64,000 bases of DNA from Kribbella rubisoli (lineage in GTDB: Bacteria; Actinomycetota; Actinomycetes; Propionibacteriales; Kribbellaceae), in NCBI RefSeq assembly GCF_004217145.1, contig NZ_SHKR01000017.1, positions 457,662 to 521,661 on the forward strand, read 5' to 3'. The position numbers and the translations under genes were made by a program. This document shows positions 10,507 through 19,622 of this stretch, in pieces. The number at the start of each line of letters is the position of its first letter. The first letter of the stretch is position 1. The notes under the pieces were generated by a model. That model did not search any database, had not been told where the DNA came from, and saw only the letters and a list, made by a program, of their open reading frames with translations.

Positions 10507-10844
10507 GCATGCAGTTCGGATCTGAAGCCGAGTTCTCCAACAAGACCGGCGTGACCCTGATGAACACCCCGATCGGCCGCGTCGTCGCGCAGGTGATGGG
10601 CGCGAAGGACGGGGTCGAGCTGACGGAGTACCCGTCGATGATCCGCGTCGACGGGACCGGGCTGCTCGACTTCGACTACGCGGAGCTGTCCGACGCGCTC
10701 GGGATGGAGTTCGACGGGTCGGTGTTCGAGGAGATCTCCTCGACGCACTACGGCCGGATGGTGCACCTGGACGACAAGACCATCCTGTTCGCGAGCCCCG
10801 AGGACGCCGCCGAGTACATCGGCTTCGACCTCACCACGAAGTGA
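10503..10844 (+). CDS. mimD: Propane monooxygenase coupling (effector) protein
   Basis: 113 aa from a GTG that overlaps the previous stop (GTGA) and has GGAG 8 bases upstream; an ATG two codons later (10509) is the alternative. Cofactor-free effector of the MmoB/DmpM family (TGVTLMNTPIGRVVAQVMG... EISSTHYGRMV). It binds the hydroxylase to gate substrate entry and couple electron use to oxygenation. Confidence 0.9.
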   Translation: MSMQFGSEAEFSNKTGVTLMNTPIGRVVAQVMGAKDGVELTEYPSMIRVDGTGLLDFDYAELSDALGMEFDGSVFEEISSTHYGRMVHLDDKTILFASPEDAAEYIGFDLTTK

Positions 10845-10850
10845 GCGCGC

Positions 10851-11849
10851 ATGTACGAGAAGAACGGTGAGAAGTACTACATCTGCGACGCGCACATCGC
10901 GTTGTGGGACGCGCGCCCGGAGAACCAGCGCAACATCCACGGCAAGCAGTTCATCGACTGCTTCTACGACTACCACAAGAACCTCAGCCCGGCCGAGGTC
11001 GTGTGGGACTACGACACCTACACGTACTACGGCGAGCAGCGCCTGCTGAAGGACCTCTTCGAGGACGGGTACGTCGATCACGCGATCTTCCAGCCCGCGA
11101 TCCTGAGCGACTTCTACAAGCGCGGTTTCGGCCAGACCGAGGACGCCCTGGCGTTGACCAAGGCGCACCCGGACAAGCTGACCTACAACCACGCGTGGGA
11201 CCCGCGCCACGAAGAGGCCGGGCTCGAGCAGCTCCGCAAGGACGCCGACCGGATGGGCCTGAAGGGCGTCAAGCTCTACACGGCCGAGTGGAACGGCGAC
11301 TCCCGCGGGTACAAGCTCGACAGCAAGTGGTCGCGGCGCTATCTCGAGGAGTGCCTGAAGCTCGGTATCAAGAACATCCACGTGCACAAAGGCCCCACCA
11401 TCAGGCCCTTGGACCGGGACGCCTTCGACGTCGCTGACATCGACCAGGTGGCGACCGACTACACCGAGCTGAACTTCATCGTCGAGCACGTCGGCCTGCC
11501 CCGGCTCGAGGACTTCTGCTGGATCGCCACCCAGGAGCCCAACGTGTACGGCGGTCTCGCGGTCGCGATGCCGTTCATCCACAGCCGGCCCGGGTACTTC
11601 GCGCAGATCATCGGCGAGCTCCTCTACTGGATCGGCGAGGACCGGATCCTGTTCTCCTCCGACTACGCGCTCTGGACGCCGAAGTGGCTGATCGAGCAGT
11701 TCGTCGACTTCCAGATCCCGGCGGACCAGACCGAGTACGCGCCGATCACGGTCGAGCAGAAGAAGAAGATCCTCGGCCTCAACGCGGCGAGCCTGTACGG
11801 GCTCGACGTACCGGCGGAGCTGCGGCTGTCCGAGGCTGTGGCGTCATGA
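10851..11849 (+). CDS. Amidohydrolase of the propane monooxygenase operon
   Basis: 332 aa, amidohydrolase family 2 (TIM-barrel metal hydrolase): DAHIALWD near the start, HVHKGPTIRPLD and VEHVGLPRLED in the barrel, and SSDYALW near the end. Genes like this are constantly found just after the coupling protein in mim/prm clusters, but their reaction is not settled; a role in enzyme maturation or in handling a product is possible. Starts 6 bases after the coupling-protein stop and overlaps the next gene by ATGA. Confidence 0.82.
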   Translation: MYEKNGEKYYICDAHIALWDARPENQRNIHGKQFIDCFYDYHKNLSPAEVVWDYDTYTYYGEQRLLKDLFEDGYVDHAIFQPAILSDFYKRGFGQTEDALALTKAHPDKLTYNHAWDPRHEEAGLEQLRKDADRMGLKGVKLYTAEWNGDSRGYKLDSKWSRRYLEECLKLGIKNIHVHKGPTIRPLDRDAFDVADIDQVATDYTELNFIVEHVGLPRLEDFCWIATQEPNVYGGLAVAMPFIHSRPGYFAQIIGELLYWIGEDRILFSSDYALWTPKWLIEQFVDFQIPADQTEYAPITVEQKKKILGLNAASLYGLDVPAELRLSEAVAS

Positions 11850-12595
11850 TCGCGGTCGCCGCGTCGCCGGCACAGTCGCCGGAACTGGAAGCCGACATCA
11901 CGGCGGCGCTGGCGACCGTCGTGGATCCCGAGCTGGACCAGCCGATCACCGAGCTGGGCTTCGTTCGGTCGGTGCTGATCGACGACGACGGCGTGACCGT
12001 CCACCTGCGGTTGCCGACGTCGTTCTGTGCCCCGAACTTCGCCTACCTGATGGCATCCGACGCAGGTGATGCCCTGCGTCGGGTGCCGGGCGTGGGCACG
12101 GTGACCGTACTGCTCGACGATCACCACGACTCGGACAAGATCAACGCCGGCCTGGCCGCGAACGCGGGCTACGTCGGCACCTTCGGCAACGAGGCCGATC
12201 AGGACCTCGACGAACTGCGTCGTACGTTCCAGCGCAAGGCGCACACCGCGGCGATGGAGCGGTGCGTGATGGCCCTGCTCCGATCCACCGGCAAGACCAT
12301 CGAACAGATGCCGGGACTCACGCTCTGGCACCTGCCCGGCGGTCCGCAGAAGGACGCACTGCTTCGCCGGCGGACCGACATCGGGCTCGGGATCCGGCCG
12401 GAGGATCTCGTGCTGGTCGACGACGACGGCGTACCCGTCCCGCCGGACGCGGCGCCGATGCGACTGCGGTTCGCCAAGGCCGTCCGGATCTCGGTCGAGG
12501 GCAACGCGCACTTCTGCCGTGGCCTGCTGACGACCCGGTACGACGACGACGAGCCGCTGGCAACCCGGATCACCAACACGAGGAGGACCCGATGA
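11846..12595 (+). CDS. MIP18/DUF59-domain protein, probable iron assembly factor
   Basis: 249 aa; ATG overlaps the previous stop (ATGA). The first about 100 residues are a MIP18/DUF59 domain (VVDPELDQPITELGFVRSV, with the conserved DPE and a Cys in PTSFCAPNFAYL), a family linked to iron-sulfur cluster targeting. The following about 140 residues are a helical extension unlike standard SufT or PaaD. Placement inside a di-iron enzyme operon suggests a job in loading iron or Fe-S into the hydroxylase or reductase; that is inference. Confidence 0.78.
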   Translation: MIAVAASPAQSPELEADITAALATVVDPELDQPITELGFVRSVLIDDDGVTVHLRLPTSFCAPNFAYLMASDAGDALRRVPGVGTVTVLLDDHHDSDKINAGLAANAGYVGTFGNEADQDLDELRRTFQRKAHTAAMERCVMALLRSTGKTIEQMPGLTLWHLPGGPQKDALLRRRTDIGLGIRPEDLVLVDDDGVPVPPDAAPMRLRFAKAVRISVEGNAHFCRGLLTTRYDDDEPLATRITNTRRTR

Positions 12596-13617
12596 AGGCC
12601 GTACAGGTCGTCGGCTATCACAGCAAGCTTCAACTGGCCGATGTTCAGGAGCCGAAGATCACCGGGCCGCTCGACGTCGTCGTGCGGATCGGCGGCGCCG
12701 GGGTGTGCCGGACCGACCTGCACATCCTCGAAGGACAGTGGGCCGAGAAGAGCGGCGTACTGCTGCCGTACACGATCGGGCACGAGAACGCAGGCTGGGT
12801 GCACGCGATCGGCGACGCCGTCACGAACGTTGCCGTCGGCGACAAAGTGATCCTGCACCCGTTGATCACCTGCGGACTCTGCCGGGCCTGCCGGTCCGGC
12901 GACGACGTGCACTGCGAGGCGTCGGCGTTCCCCGGCATCGACACCGACGGCGGGTACGCCGAATACCTGCGGACGACGGCACGCAGCGTCGTCAAGATCG
13001 ACGACTCGCTGGAGCCCGCGGACGTCGCGGCCCTCGCAGACGCGGGGCTGACGGCGTACCACGCGGCGGCGAAGGCGGCGCGCTCCCTCCGGCCGGGCGC
13101 TGTCTGCGTGATCATCGGCGCCGGCGGACTCGGCCACATCGGCATCCAGGTGATGAAGGCGATCTCGGCCGCGACCCTGGTCGTCGTCGATCGCAATCAG
13201 GCCGCGGTAGACCTGGCCGTCGAGATCGGCGCCGACCACGGAATCGTTGCCGATGGCACCCATGTGGAACAGGTCCGGGCGCTGACCGGACGGCACGGCG
13301 CGGAAGCGGTGATCGACTTCGTCGGCGAGGGCGGTGCCACCGCCGACGGGATCGAGATGCTGCGCCGGGCCGGCAACTACTACGTCGTCGGCTACGGCGA
13401 GAACCTCGACGTACCGACCATCGACATGATCTCCACCGAGATCAACTTCATCGGCAACCTGGTCGGGTCGTACAACGACCTGCAGGACCTGATGGAGCTC
13501 GCGGCGCAGGGCAAGGTCGCGCTGCACACCACGAAGTACCCGCTGGAGGAGTTCCAGCAAGCCCTCGACGACCTCGACCGCGGCAAGGTCCGCGGCCGGG
13601 CAATCCTCATCCCCTAA
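12592..13617 (+). CDS. Zinc-dependent NAD alcohol dehydrogenase
   Basis: 341 aa; ATG overlaps the previous stop (ATGA) and GGAGGA lies 6 bases ahead. Medium-chain dehydrogenase: catalytic zinc ligands Cys39 and His64/Glu65 (GHE), structural zinc cysteines 94, 97, 100 and 108, and the nucleotide loop GAGGLGHIG. Position after the monooxygenase predicts oxidation of the propanol made by the hydroxylase (2-propanol to acetone if the oxygenase is subterminal). Confidence 0.88.
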   Translation: MKAVQVVGYHSKLQLADVQEPKITGPLDVVVRIGGAGVCRTDLHILEGQWAEKSGVLLPYTIGHENAGWVHAIGDAVTNVAVGDKVILHPLITCGLCRACRSGDDVHCEASAFPGIDTDGGYAEYLRTTARSVVKIDDSLEPADVAALADAGLTAYHAAAKAARSLRPGAVCVIIGAGGLGHIGIQVMKAISAATLVVVDRNQAAVDLAVEIGADHGIVADGTHVEQVRALTGRHGAEAVIDFVGEGGATADGIEMLRRAGNYYVVGYGENLDVPTIDMISTEINFIGNLVGSYNDLQDLMELAAQGKVALHTTKYPLEEFQQALDDLDRGKVRGRAILIP

Positions 13618-13641
13618 CACTTCTCTGGCAGGAGGCAGACC

Positions 13642-15291
13642 ATGGCGAAGGAACTGCGGTTCAACACCGACGCCCGGCGGTTGCTCGAATCCGGTGTGAA
13701 CGCGCTGGCCGATGCGATCAAGGTGACGCTCGGCCCCAAGGGCCGCAACGCGGTGCTGGAGAAGCTGACCGGCCCGCCGACGATCACGAACGACGGCGTC
13801 ACGATCGCCCGCGAGATCCAGCTGCGCGAACCCTTCGCGAACATGGGCGCCCAGCTGGTCAAGGAAGTCGCGATGAAGACCAACGGCGTGGTCGGCGACG
13901 GCACCACCACGGCCACCGTGCTGGCCCAGGCGATGGTCCGCGAGGGCCTGCGCGAGGTCGATGCGGGCGCCAACCCGATGCGGGTACGCCGCGGCATCGA
14001 GCGGACCGTCCCGGTCGTGGTCGAGGCGTTGCGCAGCTGTGCCGTCGAGGTCCGCGGCCGCGAGCAACTGCAGCACATCGCGACTCTGGCGGCCAGTGAC
14101 GACGAGGTGATCGGCACGGTGATCGCGGACGCGGTCGACTGGGTCGGCCGCAACGGCGTCGTCACCACCGAGGAGTCGGACACGCTCGGGATGTCGGTGG
14201 AGGTTGTCGACGGCATCGAGTTCGACCACGGGTACGTGTCGGCGTACATGGTCACGGACCGGGAGCGGATGGAGACCGTCTACGACCGCCCGCTGATCCT
14301 GCTGACCAACAAGAAGATCACGCAGGTGCAGGAGATCATGCCGACCCTCGAGGTGGCGCAGCGCGCGGACCGTCCGCTCGTGGTGCTCGCCGAGGAGGTC
14401 GACGGGCCGGCGCTGCAACTGCTTGTCGGCGGCAACATGCACAACACGATGCGGTCGGTCGTCGTCCGGGCGCCCGGGTTCGGACACCGGCGGATCGCCG
14501 AGCTGGAGGATCTGGCGACCGCGCTCGGCGGTGCGGTGATCGCGAAGGACACCGGGCTCGACCTCACCGACGTGACCCGCGAGCACCTCGGCACCTGCGA
14601 CCGGATCACGATCACCGAGGACACCACCACGATCGTCGGTGGGCACGGGGACGCGTCGCTGGTGGAGGCGCGGATCTCCCAGCTGGAGAAGCAGTTCGAG
14701 CGGGCCAAGATCGACGCCGACCAGGACAGCCTGCAACTACGGATGGCGCGGCTGGCCGGCAAGGTCGCGGTGATCCGGGTCGGCGGCGCGACGAGTGTCG
14801 AGCTGAAGGAACGGATGCTGCGCGTCGAGGACTCGCTGGCCGCGACCCGCGCCGCTCTGGAGGAAGGCATCGTCGCCGGCGGCGGGACTGTACTGGTCCA
14901 GGCCCAGGCTGCTTTGTCCGAGCTGGAGCTGAGCGGCGACGAGGCGATCGGTCGCGAGGTCGTACGACGGGCGCTGCCGGAGCCGCTGCGCTGGATCGCG
15001 ATCAACGCCGGGTACGACGGCGACGAGGTCGTGGCACAGGTCGCGTCGTTGCCGGCGGGGCACGGTTTCAACGCGCTGACCGGTCGGTACGGCGATCTCG
15101 TCGAGGACGCCGTGATCGATCCGCTCAAGGTCACTCGCGCGGCGCTGGAGAGCGCGGCCTCGATCGCCGCACTGATCCTCACCACCGAGACCGCGGTCGT
15201 CGAGGAGATCATCGGCAACCCCGGCGCGATCATGGCGCCCGGCTTCGGTGATCTCGCCGAGGGCATGGTCCGTCCGTCGAACATCTATTGA
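13642..15291 (+). CDS. mimG: GroEL-type chaperonin dedicated to the monooxygenase
   Basis: 549 aa, full-length 60-kDa chaperonin with DAIKVTLGPKGRN, the ATPase loop GDGTTTATVLAQ and LEEGIVAGGGT. It lacks the C-terminal GGM or His-rich tail of housekeeping GroELs (ends in VRPSNIY), and no groES is nearby. In mycobacteria a GroEL-like protein encoded with mimABCD is needed to make soluble MimA, so the same client is expected here. Preceded by GGAGG and 24 bases after the dehydrogenase. Confidence 0.92.
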   Translation: MAKELRFNTDARRLLESGVNALADAIKVTLGPKGRNAVLEKLTGPPTITNDGVTIAREIQLREPFANMGAQLVKEVAMKTNGVVGDGTTTATVLAQAMVREGLREVDAGANPMRVRRGIERTVPVVVEALRSCAVEVRGREQLQHIATLAASDDEVIGTVIADAVDWVGRNGVVTTEESDTLGMSVEVVDGIEFDHGYVSAYMVTDRERMETVYDRPLILLTNKKITQVQEIMPTLEVAQRADRPLVVLAEEVDGPALQLLVGGNMHNTMRSVVVRAPGFGHRRIAELEDLATALGGAVIAKDTGLDLTDVTREHLGTCDRITITEDTTTIVGGHGDASLVEARISQLEKQFERAKIDADQDSLQLRMARLAGKVAVIRVGGATSVELKERMLRVEDSLAATRAALEEGIVAGGGTVLVQAQAALSELELSGDEAIGREVVRRALPEPLRWIAINAGYDGDEVVAQVASLPAGHGFNALTGRYGDLVEDAVIDPLKVTRAALESAASIAALILTTETAVVEEIIGNPGAIMAPGFGDLAEGMVRPSNIY

Positions 15292-15301
15292 GGAGCCGGC
15301 G

Positions 15302-15496
15302 ATGAACCGACGGCACCAACTCCTGGAGACCTTCCTGCACCGAGTTCTCGGCGTACCCCTGGACGAGGTGCACGGGGAAGCGCTCCTGCTCGAGTACGGG
15401 TTGAGTGATCGGCTCGAGGAGCTGATCGACGCGGCGCTCGGGTATCCGGCCCGGGACCCGTTCGGGGAGCCGATCGAGCCCAAGGTACGGGTGTGA
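15302..15496 (+). CDS. Small unknown protein of the monooxygenase operon
   Basis: 64 aa starting at MNRRHQLLETFL, with GGAG about 10 bases upstream and 10 bases after the chaperonin stop. Mostly helical and acidic (LDEVHGEALLLEYGLSDRLEELIDAAL), without cysteines, signal peptide or membrane segment. The family is unknown to me. Its stop overlaps the ArsR-type start (GTGA), so translation looks coupled and the gene real. It might be a small partner of the chaperonin or hydroxylase. Confidence 0.65.
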   Translation: MNRRHQLLETFLHRVLGVPLDEVHGEALLLEYGLSDRLEELIDAALGYPARDPFGEPIEPKVRV

Positions 15497-15882
15497 TCGA
15501 GCCGACCGCGCCACAGCTCGCCACCGCGGCCAGGACTTTCGGCCTGTTGCTGGCGCCGGTCCGACTGCACCTGGTCGCGTTGGCGAGCTGTGGTGAGTAC
15601 GACGTCGGCACGCTGGCCGCCCGGGTGGGTGTCAGCGTGCCGACGGCGAGCCAGCACCTGGCCAAGCTCCGCCTGGCCGGGCTGGTCAGCGCACGACGCG
15701 AGGGACGGCGGCAGTTCTACACCGTCGACGACCCCCACGTCGTGGCCCTCGTCGAGCAGATCTTCGAGCATGTCGCGCCAGACGGCACGCTCGCACCTGA
15801 CCCGCCCCGACGAGCGCTCAGTGGTTGGATCGGCCGCAGCAGCCGCCGGCTGCGAGTGCCTTCGCCGCGGGCGGCGCCTTGA
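15493..15882 (+). CDS. ArsR-type winged-helix regulator
   Basis: 129 aa, GTG start overlapping the previous stop. The winged HTH (YDVGTLAARVGVSVPTASQHLAKLRLAGLVSARREGRRQFYTV) fits the ArsR/SmtB family; no obvious metal-binding CxC is seen, so the signal may not be a metal. Last gene of the monooxygenase run. Its 3' end overlaps the convergent amidohydrolase gene by 65 bases, so the Arg/Pro-rich tail may be recent extension. Confidence 0.8.
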   Translation: MIEPTAPQLATAARTFGLLLAPVRLHLVALASCGEYDVGTLAARVGVSVPTASQHLAKLRLAGLVSARREGRRQFYTVDDPHVVALVEQIFEHVAPDGTLAPDPPRRALSGWIGRSSRRLRVPSPRAAP

Positions 15883-17338
15883 CGGCCGCTTCGACGTCGG
15901 CCAGCATCCGCTCGCGTTGCGCGGGGGAGATGACCCGGCCGCGGGTGACCACGGTGTGGATCTTGCGGCTGTTGCGGATGTCGGTCAGCGGGTCGGCATC
16001 CAGCACGACCAGGTCGGCGATCTTCCGCGGTTCGACCGAGCCGAGGTCCTTTGTCAGTCCCAGGAACTTGGCCGGCTCGACGGTTGCGGCGTACAGGGCC
16101 TGACGCGGCGTGGCTCCGGCACCGACCAGGTGCTCGAGCTCGTCGTGCAGTGCGAACCCCGGCACGGAATACGGCGTACCGGTGTCGGTTCCGGCCAGGA
16201 TCGGGACGTCGTGGGCGAGCAGTTCACCCACGAATCGTTGCCGCCACGCCCACATCTGCCGCTGATGCGAGATCTCTTCAGCGGTCCGGTTGGGGGTGTA
16301 CAGGGTCTGGATCGCGTAGTTGTAGACGTCGATCTCGTCGGAATTCATGTACTTGGCCAGTGCGGGATCGAGTTGCGTGTAGTCGGGTTGGTCGAGGACG
16401 TTGTGCATGGTCAGTGTCGGTGTGACCCGGGTCCGGTTCCGTCGGAGTGTGCCGAACACGTCGGCGGCCCGGGCCGGGCTGTACGTGTTCGCGGCGATCC
16501 ACTCGATCGGGTGCATCTGCCGGAACCAGCTGTTGTAGTCCCCTTTCTGCACGGTGATCGCGAGGACCATCCGCCGTACCTCGGACTCGCGGGTGGAGAC
16601 CGCGAGCCCGATCGAGTGGATGTGCTCGATGCTGCGTTGCCCGGCGTTGCTGACCTCCTTCGTGGTCAGCTGGTCCGGTCCGTGGCCGTGAACGGTCAGG
16701 CCGACCTTGCGGGCCTCGTCGATGAGGCCGGCGTACGCCGCCCGGCTCAGCCGCGAGTACGCCTTGACGAAGTCGGCGCCTTCGGCGTGCACCCGGCGTA
16801 CGGCGGCCCGGGCGGACTGCTCGTCGCCGGCGACGATGACCGGGGTCAGGTTCGGGTCCCACAGGGTCGGGTCGCCGTCGATGATCTTGCTGCCGACCAC
16901 CATCCGCGGCCCCAGGAGAGTGCCGGCGGCGATCCGGTCGCGCCACTCGTACAAGATCGGGTCCGTGCCGGCCATCTCGCGGACCGTGGTCAGCCCGTTC
17001 GCGAGGTACAGCGGCGGCGAGACGTGCTCGTCGCCGAGGCTGTGGACGTGCATGTCGGCGAGACCGGGGATGACGTACTTGCCGGTGAGGTCGATCGTCG
17101 TTGCGTTGTCGGGGATCGGGAGGCGGCCGACGGCGACGATGCGTTCGCCGCTGATCAGGACGGTCTGGTTGCGATCGCGGCGACCGGTGGCGACGTCGAT
17201 GACGGTGACATTGGTGAGCGCGGTGATCTTGCTTGGTTTGACCACGGCCGAGGCGGTGGTCGTGGTGAAGCTACCTCCCGCGAGGACAGCGGCTCCGGCG
17301 GCGGTACGGGCGAGGAACTGACGGCGAGAACTGTTCAT
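15818..17338 (-). CDS. Tat-exported amidohydrolase (imidazolonepropionase-like)
   Basis: 506 aa from MNSSRRQFLART, a twin-arginine signal (SRRQFL) followed by a hydrophobic stretch and an Ala-rich cleavage region, so the enzyme is exported folded. The body is a metal-dependent amidohydrolase barrel: GLADMHVHSLG (first metal His pair), a lysine-bearing DFVKAYSRLS, TVHGHGPD, ILAGTDTGTPY, and KFLGLTKDLGSVEPRKIADLVVLDADP. Substrate unknown; relatives act on cyclic amides or dipeptides. The end carries CCGRSNH, an unusual Cys pair. Confidence 0.85.
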   Translation of the reverse strand: MNSSRRQFLARTAAGAAVLAGGSFTTTTASAVVKPSKITALTNVTVIDVATGRRDRNQTVLISGERIVAVGRLPIPDNATTIDLTGKYVIPGLADMHVHSLGDEHVSPPLYLANGLTTVREMAGTDPILYEWRDRIAAGTLLGPRMVVGSKIIDGDPTLWDPNLTPVIVAGDEQSARAAVRRVHAEGADFVKAYSRLSRAAYAGLIDEARKVGLTVHGHGPDQLTTKEVSNAGQRSIEHIHSIGLAVSTRESEVRRMVLAITVQKGDYNSWFRQMHPIEWIAANTYSPARAADVFGTLRRNRTRVTPTLTMHNVLDQPDYTQLDPALAKYMNSDEIDVYNYAIQTLYTPNRTAEEISHQRQMWAWRQRFVGELLAHDVPILAGTDTGTPYSVPGFALHDELEHLVGAGATPRQALYAATVEPAKFLGLTKDLGSVEPRKIADLVVLDADPLTDIRNSRKIHTVVTRGRVISPAQRERMLADVEAAVKAPPAAKALAAGGCCGRSNH

Positions 17339-17439
17339 GCCCCTCACTATTGTTCTGCGCGCCGGTCGGCACACGGGTCGCAGCCCGCCGGTCCCAGGTA
17401 GGGATTTGTCTACCCCGGCACGTACTCTTGGTGGCTGTT

Positions 17440-18912
17440 ATGCGTACTTATGAGGTCCGCACTTACGGGTGCCAGATGAATGTCCATGACTCCGAGCGGT
17501 TGCGCGGGCTGCTGGAGGATGCGGGCTATGTCCGCGCGCCCGAGGGTGACGAGGCCGATGTGGTCGTCTTCAACACCTGCGCGGTCCGGGAGAACGCCGA
17601 CAACAAGCTGTACGGGAATCTCGGCCACCTGGCGCCGGTGAAGGCCCGTAAGCCGGGGATGCAGATCGCCGTCGGCGGGTGTCTGGCGCAGAAGGACAAG
17701 GCGTCGATCGTTCGCAAAGCCCCCTGGGTGGACGTCGTGTTCGGCACCCACAACATCGGCTCGCTGCCGGTGCTGCTGGAGCGGGCCCGGGTGGCCGAGG
17801 AGTCCCAGGTCGAGATCCTGGAGTCGCTCGACGTCTTCCCGTCGACGCTCCCGACGCGGCGCGAATCGGCGTACTCCGCCTGGGTCTCGGTCAGCGTCGG
17901 ATGCAACAACACCTGCACGTTCTGCATCGTCCCGTCGCTGCGCGGCCGTGAGAAGGACCGCCGGCCCGGTGACGTGCTCGCCGAGGTCGAGGCGCTGGTC
18001 GCCGAGGGCGTGCTCGAGGTGACGCTGCTCGGTCAGAACGTGAACTCGTACGGCGTGGAGTTCGGCGACCGGTTCGCGTTCGGCAAGCTGCTGCGCGCGT
18101 GCGGGGAGATCGACGGGCTGGAGCGCGTGCGGTTCACCTCGCCGCACCCGCGGGACTTCACCGCGGACGTGATCGAGGCGATGGCCGAGACGCCGAACGT
18201 GATGCCCTCGCTGCACATGCCGCTGCAGTCCGGGTCGGACACGGTGCTGAAGGCGATGCGTCGTTCGTACCGCCGCGACCGCTACCTTCGCATCATCGAA
18301 GACGTGCGGGCTGCGATGCCGGATGCGGCGATCACGACCGACATCATCGTCGGTTTCCCGGGGGAGACCGAAGAGGACTTCCAGGGCACGCTCGACGTGG
18401 TCCGGCAGGCGCGGTTCGCGGGCGCGTTCACCTTCCAGTACTCGAAGCGTCCTGGTACGCCGGCCGAGTCGATGGAGGACCAGGTCCCGCGCGACGTCGT
18501 ACAGGATCGGTACGAGCGGCTCGTCGCGCTGCAGGACGAGATGGCGTGGGACGAGAACAAGAAGATTGTCGGCCGGACCGTCGAGGTGCTCGTCGCGGAG
18601 GGGGAGGGGCGCAAGGACGCCAGCACCCACCGGCTCAGCGGCCGTGCCCGCGACAACCGGCTCGTCCACTTCGCGCTGCCGGCGGAGGTCGAGAAGCCGC
18701 GGCCGGGCGACGTTGTGACGGTCGAGGTCACGTACGCCGCGCCCCATCACCTGAACGCGGACGTGTTCGGCGAAGTACGTCGTACTCGCGCCGGCGACGC
18801 GTGGCAGCGCGCGCAGGACGCGCCTCCTGCTGCGCCCGGCGTGATGCTCGGGATGCCGACCGTCGGTGCCAAGCCGCTCGAGCCCGCGACGAACGGCTGC
18901 CAGGTCGGATGA
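17440..18912 (+). CDS. miaB: tRNA (N6-isopentenyladenosine-37 C2) methylthiotransferase MiaB
   Basis: 490 aa. N-terminal UPF0004 domain holds the auxiliary [4Fe-4S] cysteines Cys11, Cys47 and Cys81; the radical-SAM cluster is CNNTCTFC (Cys155, 159, 162); the C-terminal region is a TRAM RNA-binding domain (KIVGRTVEVLVAEGEGRK). It adds a methylthio group to A37 of tRNAs after MiaA has added the isopentenyl group; miaA lies 6 kb away in the same orientation. No Shine-Dalgarno is seen before this ATG, and a GTG three codons earlier (17431) is possible. Confidence 0.93.
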   Translation: MRTYEVRTYGCQMNVHDSERLRGLLEDAGYVRAPEGDEADVVVFNTCAVRENADNKLYGNLGHLAPVKARKPGMQIAVGGCLAQKDKASIVRKAPWVDVVFGTHNIGSLPVLLERARVAEESQVEILESLDVFPSTLPTRRESAYSAWVSVSVGCNNTCTFCIVPSLRGREKDRRPGDVLAEVEALVAEGVLEVTLLGQNVNSYGVEFGDRFAFGKLLRACGEIDGLERVRFTSPHPRDFTADVIEAMAETPNVMPSLHMPLQSGSDTVLKAMRRSYRRDRYLRIIEDVRAAMPDAAITTDIIVGFPGETEEDFQGTLDVVRQARFAGAFTFQYSKRPGTPAESMEDQVPRDVVQDRYERLVALQDEMAWDENKKIVGRTVEVLVAEGEGRKDASTHRLSGRARDNRLVHFALPAEVEKPRPGDVVTVEVTYAAPHHLNADVFGEVRRTRAGDAWQRAQDAPPAAPGVMLGMPTVGAKPLEPATNGCQVG

Positions 18913-19622
18913 CGGAAACCCCCGCCCCGCAGGATCCTCCGGTCGCCACCCTCTCCTCGCTCCTTCCGCCCGGCGCCGAGCCGTTCGCGTTCGGCCGCGA
19001 CGCGGACGTGTACCACGTGGACGACCAATGGGTGCTGCGGCGCTACCGCGACGGGCACCCGGTTCGCGACGAGGCCGACTTCATGCGGCACGTCGCGAAG
19101 TACGGGTACCCGGTCCCCGCCGTCCGCGAGATCGAAGGCGCGGACATGATCGTCCAGCGCCTCGACGGCCTGACGCTCGGCGACGCCGCGATCGCCGGCG
19201 ACCTCACCGCGACCGAGATCGGAACGATCCACGCCGACCTCCACCGCCAATTGCAGGCAATCCCGGCCCCGAGCGGTACGCCCGGCCTCGTCGTCGTCCA
19301 CGGCGACCTGCACCCACTCAACGTGATGGCCACCGCCGCCGGCCCGGTCGTCATCGACTGGCGCAACGCCCGCGAAGGCCTCGCCGAGTTCGACGTGGCA
19401 CTGACCGCAATCATCTTCGCCCAGGTCGTCTTCGACCCGGCATACGCCGACCTCGCCGCCCTACTCCGCGAGGCCCTGGGCGTCTACCTAGCCGCCTCCA
19501 TCGACCCCACCCCCGGCCTCCCCGCCGCCCTCGACTACCGCGGCAACAACCCGACCCTGACACCGGCGGAACTATCCCTCCTCCCCGCCCAGGAAAAGCT
19601 GATCCGGTCGTATCTGCGCTAA
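18909..19622 (+). CDS. Aminoglycoside phosphotransferase-like small-molecule kinase
   Basis: 237 aa, ATG overlapping the miaB stop (ATGA). APH/choline-kinase fold: DADVYHVDDQWVLRRYR holds the ATP-binding lysine/arginine region, VVHGDLHPLNVM is the catalytic loop (HGDLHxxN) and VVIDWRNA supplies the metal-binding Asp. Shorter than most antibiotic kinases and coupled to a tRNA-modifying gene, so a housekeeping or detoxifying role is as likely as resistance. Its stop codon lies inside the left arm of a 20-bp inverted repeat. Confidence 0.8.
   Translation: MTETPAPQDPPVATLSSLLPPGAEPFAFGRDADVYHVDDQWVLRRYRDGHPVRDEADFMRHVAKYGYPVPAVREIEGADMIVQRLDGLTLGDAAIAGDLTATEIGTIHADLHRQLQAIPAPSGTPGLVVVHGDLHPLNVMATAAGPVVIDWRNAREGLAEFDVALTAIIFAQVVFDPAYADLAALLREALGVYLAASIDPTPGLPAALDYRGNNPTLTPAELSLLPAQEKLIRSYLR

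Noticed and set aside
12199..14736. 845-aa minus-strand open frame over the dehydrogenase and GroEL
   Set aside because: Shadow of well-recognised plus-strand genes; low-complexity Val/Arg/Asp composition.
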